This document shows, piece after piece, positions 16,156 to 24,751 of a stretch of 64,000 nt of DNA. The stretch's first letter is position 1, and the number at the start of each line of letters is the position of its first letter. The notes beneath the pieces were generated by a model. It had not been told where the DNA came from and made no database searches. It saw nothing but the letters and a program-made list of their open reading frames with translations. Source of the stretch: Actinomadura citrea (GTDB lineage: Bacteria > Actinomycetota > Actinomycetes > Streptosporangiales > Streptosporangiaceae); contig NZ_JACCBT010000001.1 of NCBI RefSeq assembly GCF_013409045.1, positions 6,448,001 to 6,512,000 of the forward strand, in the 5' to 3' direction. The position numbers and the translations under genes were made by a program.

Positions 16156-18446
16156 CAGCTCTCCTCTTCCATGGTGACGACCACTTCGCCACTGGTCGCC
16201 TTGACGAGGACACCGTACGGATGGTCTGACGGCTCTCCGCCCTCGACCGCGGCCACGCGCGCGTTGACGAAGAGGACGTTCCAGTTCCCCTCGCCTGTCA
16301 CGCGCAGGTTTTCACCATTTCTCACCGTCGTGAATGTGCTGTCACCGACCTGGGTGACGACGGTGGTGCCGTCTGCGGGCTCGTACACGCGCAACGTGAC
16401 GCCGTCGGCATGGTCGTAGTCGGGACGGTCGTCCACCGCGCCCTCCGGAAGGACCGCACCTGGGCGGACGAGCAGCGGCACGCCGTCGAACCCGTGCCGT
16501 TCACGAACCCAACGGCCGCCCTCGACCCGCTCGCCGGTGAGGTAGTGCGTCCACACGCCCTCCGGCACGTAGTAGGCGACCTCCCCGCCGGACGAGAACA
16601 CCGGCGCGACGAGCAGGTCGTCGCCCAGCATGTACTGGCGTTCCAGATGCGTGCAGGCGGGGTCGTCCGGGAAGTCGACGACCATCGCGCGCATCATCGG
16701 CAGCCCTTCCCCGTACGCCTGGCGGGCCGCGCCGGCCAGATAGGGCATCAGGCGCATCTTCAGGCGGGTGAAGTGCCGCAGGACGTCCACCGACTCTTCG
16801 TCGAACAGCCACGGCACCCGGTAGGAATGGCTGCCGTGCAGGCGGCTGTGCGAGGACAGCAGACCGAACGCGATCCACCGCTTGAACAGCGCCGGATCGG
16901 GCGTGCCCTCGAAACCGCCGATGTCGTGGCTCCAGTAGCCGAACCCTGACATGCCCAGGGAGAGGCCGCCGCGAAGGCTCTCCCCCATCGCCTCGAAGCT
17001 CGATTCGGCGTCGCCTCCCCAGTGCACGGGAAAGCGCTGCCCGCCGGTCGTGGCGGACCGGGCGAAGACCACCGCCTCGCCCTCACCGCGCTTCTTGCGG
17101 AGCAGGTCGAAGACGGTCTGGTTGTAGAGGAAGGTGTAGTAGTTGTGCGCCCGGTCCGGGTCCGAACCGTCGTGGTAGACGACGTCGGTGGGGATGCGTT
17201 CGCCGAAGTCGGTCTTGAAGCAGTCCACGCCCATGTCGAGCAGCGCTTCCAGCTTCGCCGCATACCATTCCCGCGCCTCGGGATTGGTGAAGTCGACGAC
17301 GGCCAGGCCGGGCTGCCACTTGTCCCACTGCCACACGTCCCCGTCCGGCCGGTTCAGCAGGTAGCCGCGCGAACGCCCCTCCTCGAACAGCGGCGAGCGC
17401 TGCCCGATGTAGGGGTTGATCCAGACGCAGACCCGCAGCCCGCGGTCCCGCAGCCGGCGCAGCATCCCCTCCGGGTCGGGGAACACCCGCGGGTCCCACT
17501 CGAAATCGCACCACTGGAACTCGCGCATCCAGAAGCAGTCGAAATGGAAGACGCTGAGCGGCAGGTCGCGCGACGCCATCCCCTCGATGAACGAGGTGAC
17601 GGTCTCCTCGTCATAGGACGTCGTGAAGGAGGTGGACAGCCACAGCCCGAAAGACCAGTCGGGCAGCCGCGCGGGCCGTCCGGTGAGCGCCGTGTACTTG
17701 CGGAGGATCTCCTTCGGAGACGGCCCGTAGATGACGAAGTACCGCATCGACTGGCCCTCGACGCTGAACTGCGTCCGGGCGACGGCCTCCGACGCCACCT
17801 CGAACGAGACCCGCCCGGGATGGTCGACGAAAACGCCGTAGCCCGCGTTGGTCAGGTAGAACGGCACGTTCTTGTACGCCTGCTCGCTCGCCGTTCCGCC
17901 GTCGGCGTTCCACACGTCCACGGCCTGGCCGTTCTTCACCAGCGGCCCGAACCGTTCACCGAGCCCGTAGACGAAGTGGTCGACGCCGAGGTCGAGCTGT
18001 TCCCGCACGTAGTGGCGGCCGTCGTCGGTGTCGATGACGGCCTGCGCCTTGGGCGCGCTCCCGGTCAGACGGCGCCCGCCCGCGAGGAAGTCCAGGCCCC
18101 ACTCCCCCTCGCGCCCGACCCGGACCGACAGGGCGCCTGACGTCAGCGTCGCCGCCTCCTCGTCCACGGACACCTCCCCCGTCGGGTCGGCGGCCAGCTC
18201 GAAATCGGGACCGCGCCGCCGCTCCCCCGCGAAATGGGTGAGGGTGACGCCGATGACGTCCGGCATCGGCGACTCGCACGTCACCGTCACCACCGGACCC
18301 TTGAGCAGGTCGCCCCGGTGCCGGATCCGCTGCACCGGCGCGTGCACCGTGAAAGCGCCCGGCCCGGCGTCCACGTCGAGGACCTCCACCGGATGCGACG
18401 CCCGCACACCCTCGCGCAGCATCCAGTAGCCGTCACTGAACTTCAT
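16155..18446 (-). CDS. GH31 alpha-xylosidase (YicI type)
   Basis: A 763-residue GH31 enzyme that matches the E. coli YicI pattern over its core. It has the specificity block HFDCFWMREFQWCDFEWDP (301-319), nucleophile Asp413 in KTDFGE and acid/base Asp479 in HWGGDA. In YicI the Cys/Phe of that block and the following loop favour alpha-xylosyl over alpha-glucosyl substrates such as isoprimeverose. There is no signal peptide, so it acts on imported oligosaccharides. The start shares one base with the stop of the preceding permease (TAATG). The open frame continues upstream inside the permease gene, but that part is not coding. It gives the best clue that the whole operon handles xyloglucan fragments. 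Confidence 0.93.
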   Translation of the reverse strand: MKFSDGYWMLREGVRASHPVEVLDVDAGPGAFTVHAPVQRIRHRGDLLKGPVVTVTCESPMPDVIGVTLTHFAGERRRGPDFELAADPTGEVSVDEEAATLTSGALSVRVGREGEWGLDFLAGGRRLTGSAPKAQAVIDTDDGRHYVREQLDLGVDHFVYGLGERFGPLVKNGQAVDVWNADGGTASEQAYKNVPFYLTNAGYGVFVDHPGRVSFEVASEAVARTQFSVEGQSMRYFVIYGPSPKEILRKYTALTGRPARLPDWSFGLWLSTSFTTSYDEETVTSFIEGMASRDLPLSVFHFDCFWMREFQWCDFEWDPRVFPDPEGMLRRLRDRGLRVCVWINPYIGQRSPLFEEGRSRGYLLNRPDGDVWQWDKWQPGLAVVDFTNPEAREWYAAKLEALLDMGVDCFKTDFGERIPTDVVYHDGSDPDRAHNYYTFLYNQTVFDLLRKKRGEGEAVVFARSATTGGQRFPVHWGGDAESSFEAMGESLRGGLSLGMSGFGYWSHDIGGFEGTPDPALFKRWIAFGLLSSHSRLHGSHSYRVPWLFDEESVDVLRHFTRLKMRLMPYLAGAARQAYGEGLPMMRAMVVDFPDDPACTHLERQYMLGDDLLVAPVFSSGGEVAYYVPEGVWTHYLTGERVEGGRWVRERHGFDGVPLLVRPGAVLPEGAVDDRPDYDHADGVTLRVYEPADGTTVVTQVGDSTFTTVRNGENLRVTGEGNWNVLFVNARVAAVEGGEPSDHPYGVLVKATSGEVVVTMEEES

Positions 18447-19339
18447 TACTTGATTGCCCCCGCCGTGAGTCCGCGCGCAAGGGTGCGCTGGAAGATGAGG
18501 AAGAACGCGACGGTCGGCAGGAGGCCGAGGAGCGACGCGGCGCTGGACATGGTGGCGTCCATGAGGCGCTGGCCCTGCAGGACGCCGAGGGCGACCGAGA
18601 CCGTCTGGTTCTCGTTGGAGATGAGGAAGACCATGGGGATCAGGAACTCGTTCCAGGTCCACACGAAGAAGAACACGAGCAGGACCGACAGCGTCGGCCG
18701 GACGACCGGGACGACGACCCGCCACAGCACCTGCCACCGGCCGGCGCCGTCGATCCGCGCCGCCTCCAGCAGCGGGCGCGGGAACGCCGCCATCACCGAC
18801 GACAGCAGGTAGGTGCCGAACGCGCTCTGGATGACCGTGAACACGATGATCACGCTGATCCTGGTGTCGTACAGGCCGACCTGCTTCGCCATGTAGTACA
18901 GCGGGTAGACGAGCGCCTCCTGCGGCAGCGTGTTCGCCAGGAGGAGCAGGGCGAGCACCCACATCCGCCCCTTGATCCGGCCGATGCCGAGCGCGTAGGC
19001 GTTGAGCACCGACAGCAGCACGGCGAGGACGGCGACGGAGCCGCTGACGATCGCGCTGTTCAGCAGGACGTGCCCGAAGTCGACGCGCTCCCAGAACTGC
19101 CGGACGCCGTCCAGGTGGAACCCGTCCGGCGGCGACAATGGGCCGTTCGAGGAGTACTCCTGCGGCGTCTTCAGCGCGTTGAAGACCACCACGACGAACG
19201 GGAGCAGCATCACGCCGGCGAGCGCGACCAGCGCCACCAGCACCGCGTAGGCGGACGGGCCGCGGCGGCGGGCGCGGCGGGCCGCGCCCCGGCGGTCGCG
19301 CGGCGGCGCGCCCGCCTTCCTCGTCAGCGTCGCGGTCAT
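18446..19339 (-). CDS. Carbohydrate ABC transporter permease (MalG type)
   Basis: A 297-residue permease with an Arg-rich cytoplasmic N-terminus, about six membrane helices and the EAA loop (EAARIDGAGRWQVLWRVVVP, about 198-217). The ATG at 19339 overlaps the stop of the upstream permease by 4 bases (ATGA). Together with the genes at 19336 and 20247 it forms an oligosaccharide importer; the ATPase is missing and presumably shared. Directly followed by the alpha-xylosidase. Confidence 0.87.
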   Translation of the reverse strand: MTATLTRKAGAPPRDRRGAARRARRRGPSAYAVLVALVALAGVMLLPFVVVVFNALKTPQEYSSNGPLSPPDGFHLDGVRQFWERVDFGHVLLNSAIVSGSVAVLAVLLSVLNAYALGIGRIKGRMWVLALLLLANTLPQEALVYPLYYMAKQVGLYDTRISVIIVFTVIQSAFGTYLLSSVMAAFPRPLLEAARIDGAGRWQVLWRVVVPVVRPTLSVLLVFFFVWTWNEFLIPMVFLISNENQTVSVALGVLQGQRLMDATMSSAASLLGLLPTVAFFLIFQRTLARGLTAGAIK

Positions 19340-20250
19340 CGCCCCTCCTCCAGGTCGCGTGCCTGCAGGCGCAGGAAGACGACGGTCAGCGCGAGGATGA
19401 CCAGCGTCAGCACGGTCGCGATCGCCGAGCCGTAGCCGACGTCGGACTTCTCGAAGAAGTTGACCCAGGAGTAGTAGGACGGCACGTTCGTCGCCCCGCC
19501 CGGGCCGCCCTTGGTGAGCACGAAGATCTGCGGGAAGGCCTTCAGCGCGGCGATCGTCGTCCACAGCAGCACGACGAAGATCTCCGGCCGGATCTGCGGG
19601 ACGGTGACGTGCCGGAACCGGCGGCCCCACGAGGCGCCGTCGATCTCCGCCGCCTCGTACAGCGACGGGTCGACCCGCTGCAGCCCCGACATGAAGATCA
19701 CCAACGGGAAGCCGATCTGCATCCAGACCATGACGCCGACGACGCTCCACAGGGCGGTGGCCGGGTCGCCGAGCCAGTCGTGCGCGAGGGAGCCGAGGCC
19801 CACGGCGTCCAGGAGCGCGTTGACCGCGCCGTTCTCCGGGGCCAGCAGCCAGCTCCACACCACGCCCGCGATGACGACCGGCAGCACCTGCGGCAGGTAG
19901 ACGCAGGCGCGCAGGACGCTCGCGGTGCGCGGGCCGAAGTGCCGGTCGACCAGGTCGGTCAGTGCCGCGGCCAGCACCAGCCCGATCATCGTCGGGACGA
20001 TCGCCATCCCGAAGATGATCAGGACGTTGTGCCGGAACGAGGCCCAGAACTCCCCGTCCCGGACGAGCTCGCGGTAGTTGCCGAGCCCGATCCACTCGGG
20101 GGCGCCGACGCCCGTCCACTCGGTGAAGCTCGTCCCGATGTTCATCAGGAACGGCACCCCGATGACGGCGGTGAAGAGGAGCAGGCCGGGGAGCAGGTAG
20201 GGCAGGTAGCCCCACTGCTCCCGCGACCGGCCGCGGCCTGGCGTCGTCAC
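19336..20250 (-). CDS. Carbohydrate ABC transporter permease (MalF type)
   Basis: A 304-residue inner-membrane permease, about six helices, with EAA motif EAAEIDGASWGRRFRHVTVP (about 202-221). The GTG start lies in the stop of the binding-protein gene (GTGA overlap), and its stop overlaps the next permease start. This ties the transporter genes into one translationally coupled unit. Confidence 0.87.
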   Translation of the reverse strand: MTTPGRGRSREQWGYLPYLLPGLLLFTAVIGVPFLMNIGTSFTEWTGVGAPEWIGLGNYRELVRDGEFWASFRHNVLIIFGMAIVPTMIGLVLAAALTDLVDRHFGPRTASVLRACVYLPQVLPVVIAGVVWSWLLAPENGAVNALLDAVGLGSLAHDWLGDPATALWSVVGVMVWMQIGFPLVIFMSGLQRVDPSLYEAAEIDGASWGRRFRHVTVPQIRPEIFVVLLWTTIAALKAFPQIFVLTKGGPGGATNVPSYYSWVNFFEKSDVGYGSAIATVLTLVILALTVVFLRLQARDLEEGR

Positions 20251-21530
20251 TTCGGCAGGCCGCCGTCGTAGGTCTTCTGGATGCCGCCGAGGACCTCACC
20301 CGGCGCGGTGCCGTTCATGAGCTTCTGCGTCTGCGCCACCCAGGCGTCGTAGAAGCCGGCGACCGGCCAGTCGGGGTAGTAGGCGAGCCCGTCGGACCGG
20401 GTCAGCCCGTCGAAGTCGGCGATGAGCTTCTTGGCCTTGGCATCGGTGATCGCGGACGGGTCCGCCGCGACCGGCACGCCTCCCGCGTTGCCGAGCGTGG
20501 CCTGCGCCTGCTTCTTCATCGTGATGTCGATGAAGTCGTAGGCGAGCTGCTTGTTCTCCGACCCCTTGGGGACGACCCAGAGGTTCCCGCCCGAGCCGAG
20601 CGTCATCTTGGCGCCGGGCCAGACGGCCGTCTCCCAGTCGAACTTCGCCTCCGCGGCGACCCGGCCGAACCACCAGCTCCCGGAGAACATCATGGGGAAC
20701 TTGCCGCTCATGAACGCGACGCCGGCGTCCTCCGCCTTGAGGCTGACGGACTTCTTGGCGATGTAGCCCTTCTTCACCCAGTCGGCGAAGGTGGTCGCCC
20801 CGTAGGTCCATGCGGCGTCGTTGAAGTTCGTCTTGCCGGTGTAGCGCTGGAAGGCGTCCACCCAGGCGCGGTCGGCCTTGTCCAGGGCGAGCTGGTAGAC
20901 GAACTGGTGCGCCATGTACTCGGCGCCCGCGTTGGTCAGCGGCGTGACGCCCTTGGCGACGAACGCGTCCATCGCGGCGGTCAGCTCGGCGAACGTCGTC
21001 GGGATCTTGACGTCGTTCTTCTCGAACAGGTCCTTGTTGTAGTAGACCTGCAGGTACTCCGCATAGTCAGGGACGCCGTACCATGTGTCACCGCCCATCG
21101 TGCCCTTGGCGTCGTACTTGGCGGTGACCTGGACGTTCGGGCTGATCAGCTTGTCCCAGCCCCGCTTGGTGACCTCGGGGGTGAGATCGGTGAGCAGGCC
21201 CTGCCTGGAGAGCATGCCGGCGGTCGCGTTGCCCTTGTTGTACTCCATGACGTCGGGGGCGTCCTTGGAGTTCAGCACCATGGGCGCAGTCTTCTGGATC
21301 TGCTCGAAGCCCTTCTCCTCGAACGTCACCTTGACGCCGGGGTGGGTGGCCTCGAACTCCTTGATCGCCTCGTCCCACGCCTTGCCCATGGCGCTGTCGG
21401 GGGCCTCGTAGTGCCAGAGCTTCAGCTCCTTGCCGCCGGAACCGCCGTCGTCGCCGCCGCACGCCGTGAGCGACAGCGCCGCCGCGGCAAGGGCGGCGAG
21501 CACCGCCGCGCTCCTGCCTGCCTTGATCAT
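20247..21530 (-). CDS. Oligosaccharide ABC transporter substrate-binding lipoprotein
   Basis: A 427-residue solute-binding lipoprotein. The lipobox LTAC places the lipidated cysteine at residue 24, followed by a GGDDGGSGG linker and the bilobed sugar-binding fold (LKLWHYEAPDSAMGKAWDEA from about 36). It is first in a five-gene operon with two permeases, GH31 and GH1. GGAGG lies 8 bases before the ATG. The ligand is not readable from sequence; enzymes downstream suggest xyloglucan-derived, alpha-xylosylated gluco-oligosaccharides. Confidence 0.87.
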   Translation of the reverse strand: MIKAGRSAAVLAALAAAALSLTACGGDDGGSGGKELKLWHYEAPDSAMGKAWDEAIKEFEATHPGVKVTFEEKGFEQIQKTAPMVLNSKDAPDVMEYNKGNATAGMLSRQGLLTDLTPEVTKRGWDKLISPNVQVTAKYDAKGTMGGDTWYGVPDYAEYLQVYYNKDLFEKNDVKIPTTFAELTAAMDAFVAKGVTPLTNAGAEYMAHQFVYQLALDKADRAWVDAFQRYTGKTNFNDAAWTYGATTFADWVKKGYIAKKSVSLKAEDAGVAFMSGKFPMMFSGSWWFGRVAAEAKFDWETAVWPGAKMTLGSGGNLWVVPKGSENKQLAYDFIDITMKKQAQATLGNAGGVPVAADPSAITDAKAKKLIADFDGLTRSDGLAYYPDWPVAGFYDAWVAQTQKLMNGTAPGEVLGGIQKTYDGGLPK

Positions 21531-21562
21531 GGGTCTTCCTCCGGGGTGGGACCGAGCGCCTG

Positions 21563-21576
21563 TCGAAGCGCTTCGA
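21563..21576. promoter_or_regulatory. LacI-type operator of the xyloglucan-type ABC operon
   Basis: TCGAAGCGCTTCGA, identical to 13653-13666, lies 33 bases before the binding-protein start. It begins 8 bases after the likely -10 element, so it overlaps the transcription start. Likely bound by the LacI regulator at 13720-14727. Confidence 0.82.
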
Positions 21577-21584
21577 TTGCCGGG

Positions 21585-21614
21585 ATGCTAAGCCCTCGAT
21601 CAGGCGCGACACAA
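21585..21614 (-). promoter_or_regulatory. Probable promoter of the xyloglucan-type ABC operon
   Basis: On the minus strand TTGTGT (21614-21609) and TAGCAT (21590-21585) are separated by 18 bases, a reasonable sigma-70-like pair. The LacI-type palindrome follows immediately downstream. Confidence 0.5.
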
Positions 21615-21667
21615 TAGGACGACCCACCTCAATTAGGCCACGAGCCCGCTGACCTGCGACGATCATC

Positions 21668-21681
21668 TGGGAGCGCTCCCA
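21668..21681. promoter_or_regulatory. Second CebR-type operator, upstream of the xyloglucan-type operon
   Basis: TGGGAGCGCTCCCA is identical to the core of the ceb operator at 1452-1465. It lies 10 bases past the kinase stop and about 140 bases upstream of the minus-strand binding-protein gene, above the likely promoter. A box this far upstream would act by looping or roadblock of read-through from the kinase/pxp side. It links cellobiose sensing to the second sugar operon (inference). Confidence 0.75.
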
Positions 21682-21690
21682 TGAGCAGGC

Positions 21691-23052
21691 TCAGCGGCTG
21701 CACTCCGTGCCGTTCAGCGTGAACCGCGAGGGCGCGCCGTTGGCGCCGTCCTGGCTCCCGAGGAACCCGAACTCGGCCGTCCCGTGCGGCGGGATCGACC
21801 GGTTCCACTCCGCCGCCGTCACCGTGACGGACGCCCCGTCCTGCGATCGGCCGCCGTTCCACAGCTGGGTGATCGCCTGCCCGTCGGGGAACGCGAAGCC
21901 CAGCGTCCAGCCGTCGATCGCGCCGTTTCCGAGGTTGGTGATGCGGACGGTCGCCTGGAAGCCCCGCGGCCACGTCCCGTCGACGCGGTACGACACCGAG
22001 CACGCGGCCGCCGCGGCCGTCGTCCGGCCCGCCGGCGGGGACGGCGCCGGCGGTTTCGCGCCGGCCTGATCGGAGGAGTCGGGCGCGAGGGCGGCCAGCA
22101 GCGCGGCCAGCGCGACCAGGGCCCCGGCCGCGACCCCGGCGATCAGCAGCGGGCGCCGCCCGGCCCCTCGCCGGTGAGGCCCGGGGTCGTCCAGGACGCG
22201 GGTCGGGTTGCGGGGCCGATCCGGAGGCGGAAGGCCGGCGGGCGCGGCGGCGCCGGGGACGTGGAGCTGGACGCCCGCGGCGCCGGCCAGGAGGCGGGCC
22301 GCTCCGGCGGCGGTGGGGCGCGCGCCCGGGTCCGGGGACAGGCAGTCGCGGCAGAGGGCGGCGACCTCGTCCGGCGTGTCCTTCCGGAAGGCCGACGAGG
22401 GCGTGGGCGGGGCACCGGTCAGGCACTCGTGCAGGACGACGCCCAGGGAGTAGACGTCGGCCGCCGGTGTCGGGGGCGTCCCGCTCACCAGTTCGGGCGC
22501 CATGTAGGCGGGCGTGCCCATCACCGGTCCGCCCGTCGTGCCGGTGAACGCGATGCCGAAGTCGAGGACCTTCACCTCGACCGGGGTGAGGTAGACGTTC
22601 CCGGGCTTGATGTCGCGGTGCACGATGCCGGCGTCGTGGGCCGCGGACAGGGCGTCGGCGACCTGGGCGCAGATTCCGGCCGCCTCGCGCCAGGGCAGCG
22701 GGCCGCGCGACAGGCGCACGGCCAGGCTCTCGCCGTCCAGCAACTCCATGACCACGTACGGGATCCGGCGGGACTCGCGCCGCGCGGACCCCTGCGAGCC
22801 GATCCGGTGCTCGCCGTAGTCGTAGACGCCGGTGATGCCGGGGTGGGTGAGGGCCGCGGCGGCCTGAGCCTCCTGGCGCAGGCGCCGCGCGAACTCCTCG
22901 GGCCCGCCGTCCTTGGGGACCTTGACCGCGACGGCGCGGTCGAGCACGGTGTCGACCGCGCGCCAGACGGTCGCCATGCCGCCGGCGCCGAGAGGCCGCT
23001 CGATGCGGTAGCGCCCCCCGAGGCGTTCGCCCGGGGCGATGATCTCGGGCAT
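21691..23052 (-). CDS. Membrane Ser/Thr protein kinase with extracellular cellulose-binding CBM2
   Basis: A 453-residue receptor-like kinase. The cytoplasmic Hanks-type domain (about 15-260) has GAGGMATVW, Lys44 in VAVKV, HRDIKPGN (Asp147), DFG (Asp164) and GTPAYMAPE, so it looks active. A single membrane helix spans about 301-323, then a Pro/Ala/Thr linker, then a CBM2 domain (351-451). Its bounding cysteines (351 and 451) and three planar ligand Trp (361, 398, 416) align with the cellulose-binding CBM2a of Cellulomonas Cex. PASTA repeats are absent. It lies between two oligosaccharide-uptake systems and 20 bases after the YcsI gene on the same strand. A role in sensing insoluble cellulose is inference; the domain fusion is seen. 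Confidence 0.9.
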   Translation of the reverse strand: MPEIIAPGERLGGRYRIERPLGAGGMATVWRAVDTVLDRAVAVKVPKDGGPEEFARRLRQEAQAAAALTHPGITGVYDYGEHRIGSQGSARRESRRIPYVVMELLDGESLAVRLSRGPLPWREAAGICAQVADALSAAHDAGIVHRDIKPGNVYLTPVEVKVLDFGIAFTGTTGGPVMGTPAYMAPELVSGTPPTPAADVYSLGVVLHECLTGAPPTPSSAFRKDTPDEVAALCRDCLSPDPGARPTAAGAARLLAGAAGVQLHVPGAAAPAGLPPPDRPRNPTRVLDDPGPHRRGAGRRPLLIAGVAAGALVALAALLAALAPDSSDQAGAKPPAPSPPAGRTTAAAAACSVSYRVDGTWPRGFQATVRITNLGNGAIDGWTLGFAFPDGQAITQLWNGGRSQDGASVTVTAAEWNRSIPPHGTAEFGFLGSQDGANGAPSRFTLNGTECSR

Positions 23053-23072
23053 GGACGAACTCTATGCCGGAC

Positions 23073-23864
23073 TCAGGGAACGAGGTACCGGCTGTCGCGG
23101 GCGTCGGTGATCGCCATGTGTCCGGGGGCGTGCCCGATGGCGAGCTTGGGGCGGGAGGCCATCACCGCCGCCTGCGGGGTCACGCCGCAGGCCCAGAACA
23201 CCGGGATCTCGTCGACCCGGATCTCGACCGGGTCGCCGAAGTCCGGGGCGGACAGGTCGTCGATGCCGAGCTCGACGGGGTCGCCGACGTGCACGGGCGC
23301 GCCGTGGACGGAGGGGTACCGGGCCGTCACGCGCACGGCGTCGGCCACCTGCGCCGCCGGGATCGGGCGCATCGAGACGACGAGCGGGCCGCCGAACTCG
23401 CCCGCGCGGCGGCACATCCGGTTCGTCCGGTACATCGGGACGTTGCAGCCCTGCTCGATGTGCCGGACGGGGACGCCGGCCTCGCGGAGCGCGTCCTCGA
23501 AGGTGAAGCTGCACCCGATGAGGAACGAGACGAGGTCCTCGCGCCAGTAGGCGGTCACGTCGCCCACCTCGGCGACTGGCTCCCCGTGCTCGTAGACGAC
23601 GTAGCCGGGCAGGTCGGTGCGCAGGTCCCCGGCGAACAGCGGGGCGGCTGTCTCGCCGGGCTCGGTGACGTCCAGGACGGGGCACGGCCCGGGGTTGCGC
23701 TGCGCGAACAGCAGCAGGTCGAAGGCGTACTCGCGCGGGACGGCGATGAGGTTCGCCTGCGTCCAGCCGGAGCACCAGCCGGACGTGGGAACGCGCAGGC
23801 CGGCCCGGAACAGGGACCTCGCCTGGTCCGGCGAGAGCGCGCCCGGGTCGAGGGGTGCGGTCAT
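23073..23864 (-). CDS. YcsI/DUF1445 putative hydro-lyase
   Basis: A 263-residue protein of the DUF1445 family, in which B. subtilis YcsI and mitochondrial D-glutamate cyclase belong. Recognised from the N-terminal ARSLFRAGLRVPTSGWCSGW and the conserved core block FLIGCSFTFEDALREAGVPV. Start ATG 23864 overlaps the PxpC stop by 4 bases. A longer open frame upstream lies in the pxp genes and is not coding. It forms an operon with NRAMP-like transporter, PxpB and PxpC, the same set as the B. subtilis ycsG-ycsI-kipI-kipA group, suggesting a role in 5-oxoproline or D-glutamate metabolism (inference). Confidence 0.85.
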   Translation of the reverse strand: MTAPLDPGALSPDQARSLFRAGLRVPTSGWCSGWTQANLIAVPREYAFDLLLFAQRNPGPCPVLDVTEPGETAAPLFAGDLRTDLPGYVVYEHGEPVAEVGDVTAYWREDLVSFLIGCSFTFEDALREAGVPVRHIEQGCNVPMYRTNRMCRRAGEFGGPLVVSMRPIPAAQVADAVRVTARYPSVHGAPVHVGDPVELGIDDLSAPDFGDPVEIRVDEIPVFWACGVTPQAAVMASRPKLAIGHAPGHMAITDARDSRYLVP

Positions 23865-24751
23865 GGTCTGTCCTCCCGGAGGTTCGGTGCGGGGTGCGGC
23901 CGGAACCGGAGCCGCTGCCCGGGACGGGCCTGGGCGGCGCGTCCGATGTCGGCGGAGGCGACCACCGCGATCACGGGGTAGCCGCCGGTGAGCGGGTGGT
24001 CGGCGAGGAACAGCACCGGCCGCCCGGACGGCGGGACCTGCAGCGCCCCGGTGACCGTCCCCTCGCTGGGCAGCTCGCCGCGCCCGGCGTGCTCCAGTCC
24101 CGGCCCGTCCAGGCGCATGCCGACGCGGTCGATCTCGCTGGTCACCGTGTAGGCGGCGGAGAAGAGGGCGTCCAGCGCGCCGGGGGCGAACCGGTCGTGG
24201 CGGGGGCCGGGCATCGCGCGCAGCTCGATGTCGCCGCCGCCCGGCGCGCGGACGGGCGCGGCGTCCAGGAGCGGCGCGGCGGCGGGCGGCGCGCCGACGG
24301 GAAGCAGGTCGCCGGGTTCGAGCGGGGCCGGGCCGAGGCCGGAGAGGGTGTCGGTGGAGCGGGACCCGAGGACGGGCGGGACGGCGACGCCGCCGCGCAC
24401 GGCCAGGTAGCTGCGCAGTCCGGAGGGCGGGGCGCCCATCCGCAGTTCGGCGCCGTCCGGGACGTGGAGGACCGAGTAGGGGGCCTCGGAGCGGCCCTCC
24501 ACGAGCAGCGGGGCGGGCGCACCGGTCACCGCGGCGAACACGCCGCCGCGGCAGCGCACGTGCAGGCCGCCGAAGGTGACCTCGACCGCGGCCTCCTCCT
24601 CGGGGTTGCCGAGCAGCCGGTTGGCGAGTCGGAACGAGCCCGGGTCCGCGGCGCCCGACACCCCCACGCCGAGCGCCGCGTGACCCGAGCGGCCCAGGTC
24701 CTGGACTGTCGCCAGGGGTCCTGTGCGGAGAACGTCCAGACGGCGCCTCAC
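23861..24751 (-). CDS. pxpC: 5-oxoprolinase subunit C-like (biotin-carboxyltransferase-fold) protein
   Basis: A 296-residue KipA/PxpC family protein: VLRTGPLATVQDLGRSGHAA at the N-terminus, GVSGAADPGSFRLANRLLGN, and SEGTVTGALQVPPSGRPVLF near residue 245. With PxpA and PxpB such proteins form the ATP-dependent 5-oxoproline hydrolase. I take the GTG at 24751, which overlaps the PxpB stop by 4 bases; a longer version starting further upstream is possible but would lie inside pxpB. Confidence 0.85.
   Translation of the reverse strand: MRRRLDVLRTGPLATVQDLGRSGHAALGVGVSGAADPGSFRLANRLLGNPEEEAAVEVTFGGLHVRCRGGVFAAVTGAPAPLLVEGRSEAPYSVLHVPDGAELRMGAPPSGLRSYLAVRGGVAVPPVLGSRSTDTLSGLGPAPLEPGDLLPVGAPPAAAPLLDAAPVRAPGGGDIELRAMPGPRHDRFAPGALDALFSAAYTVTSEIDRVGMRLDGPGLEHAGRGELPSEGTVTGALQVPPSGRPVLFLADHPLTGGYPVIAVVASADIGRAAQARPGQRLRFRPHPAPNLREDRP

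Noticed and set aside
18447..18962. N-terminal extension of the GH31 gene
   Set aside because: Overlaps the permease gene out of frame; the ATG at 18446 overlaps the permease stop and starts the GH31 fold.
13653..21681. CRISPR or dispersed repeat family from the repeated palindromes
   Set aside because: Only two copies of each 14-bp palindrome, each in a promoter; they are operators, not an array.
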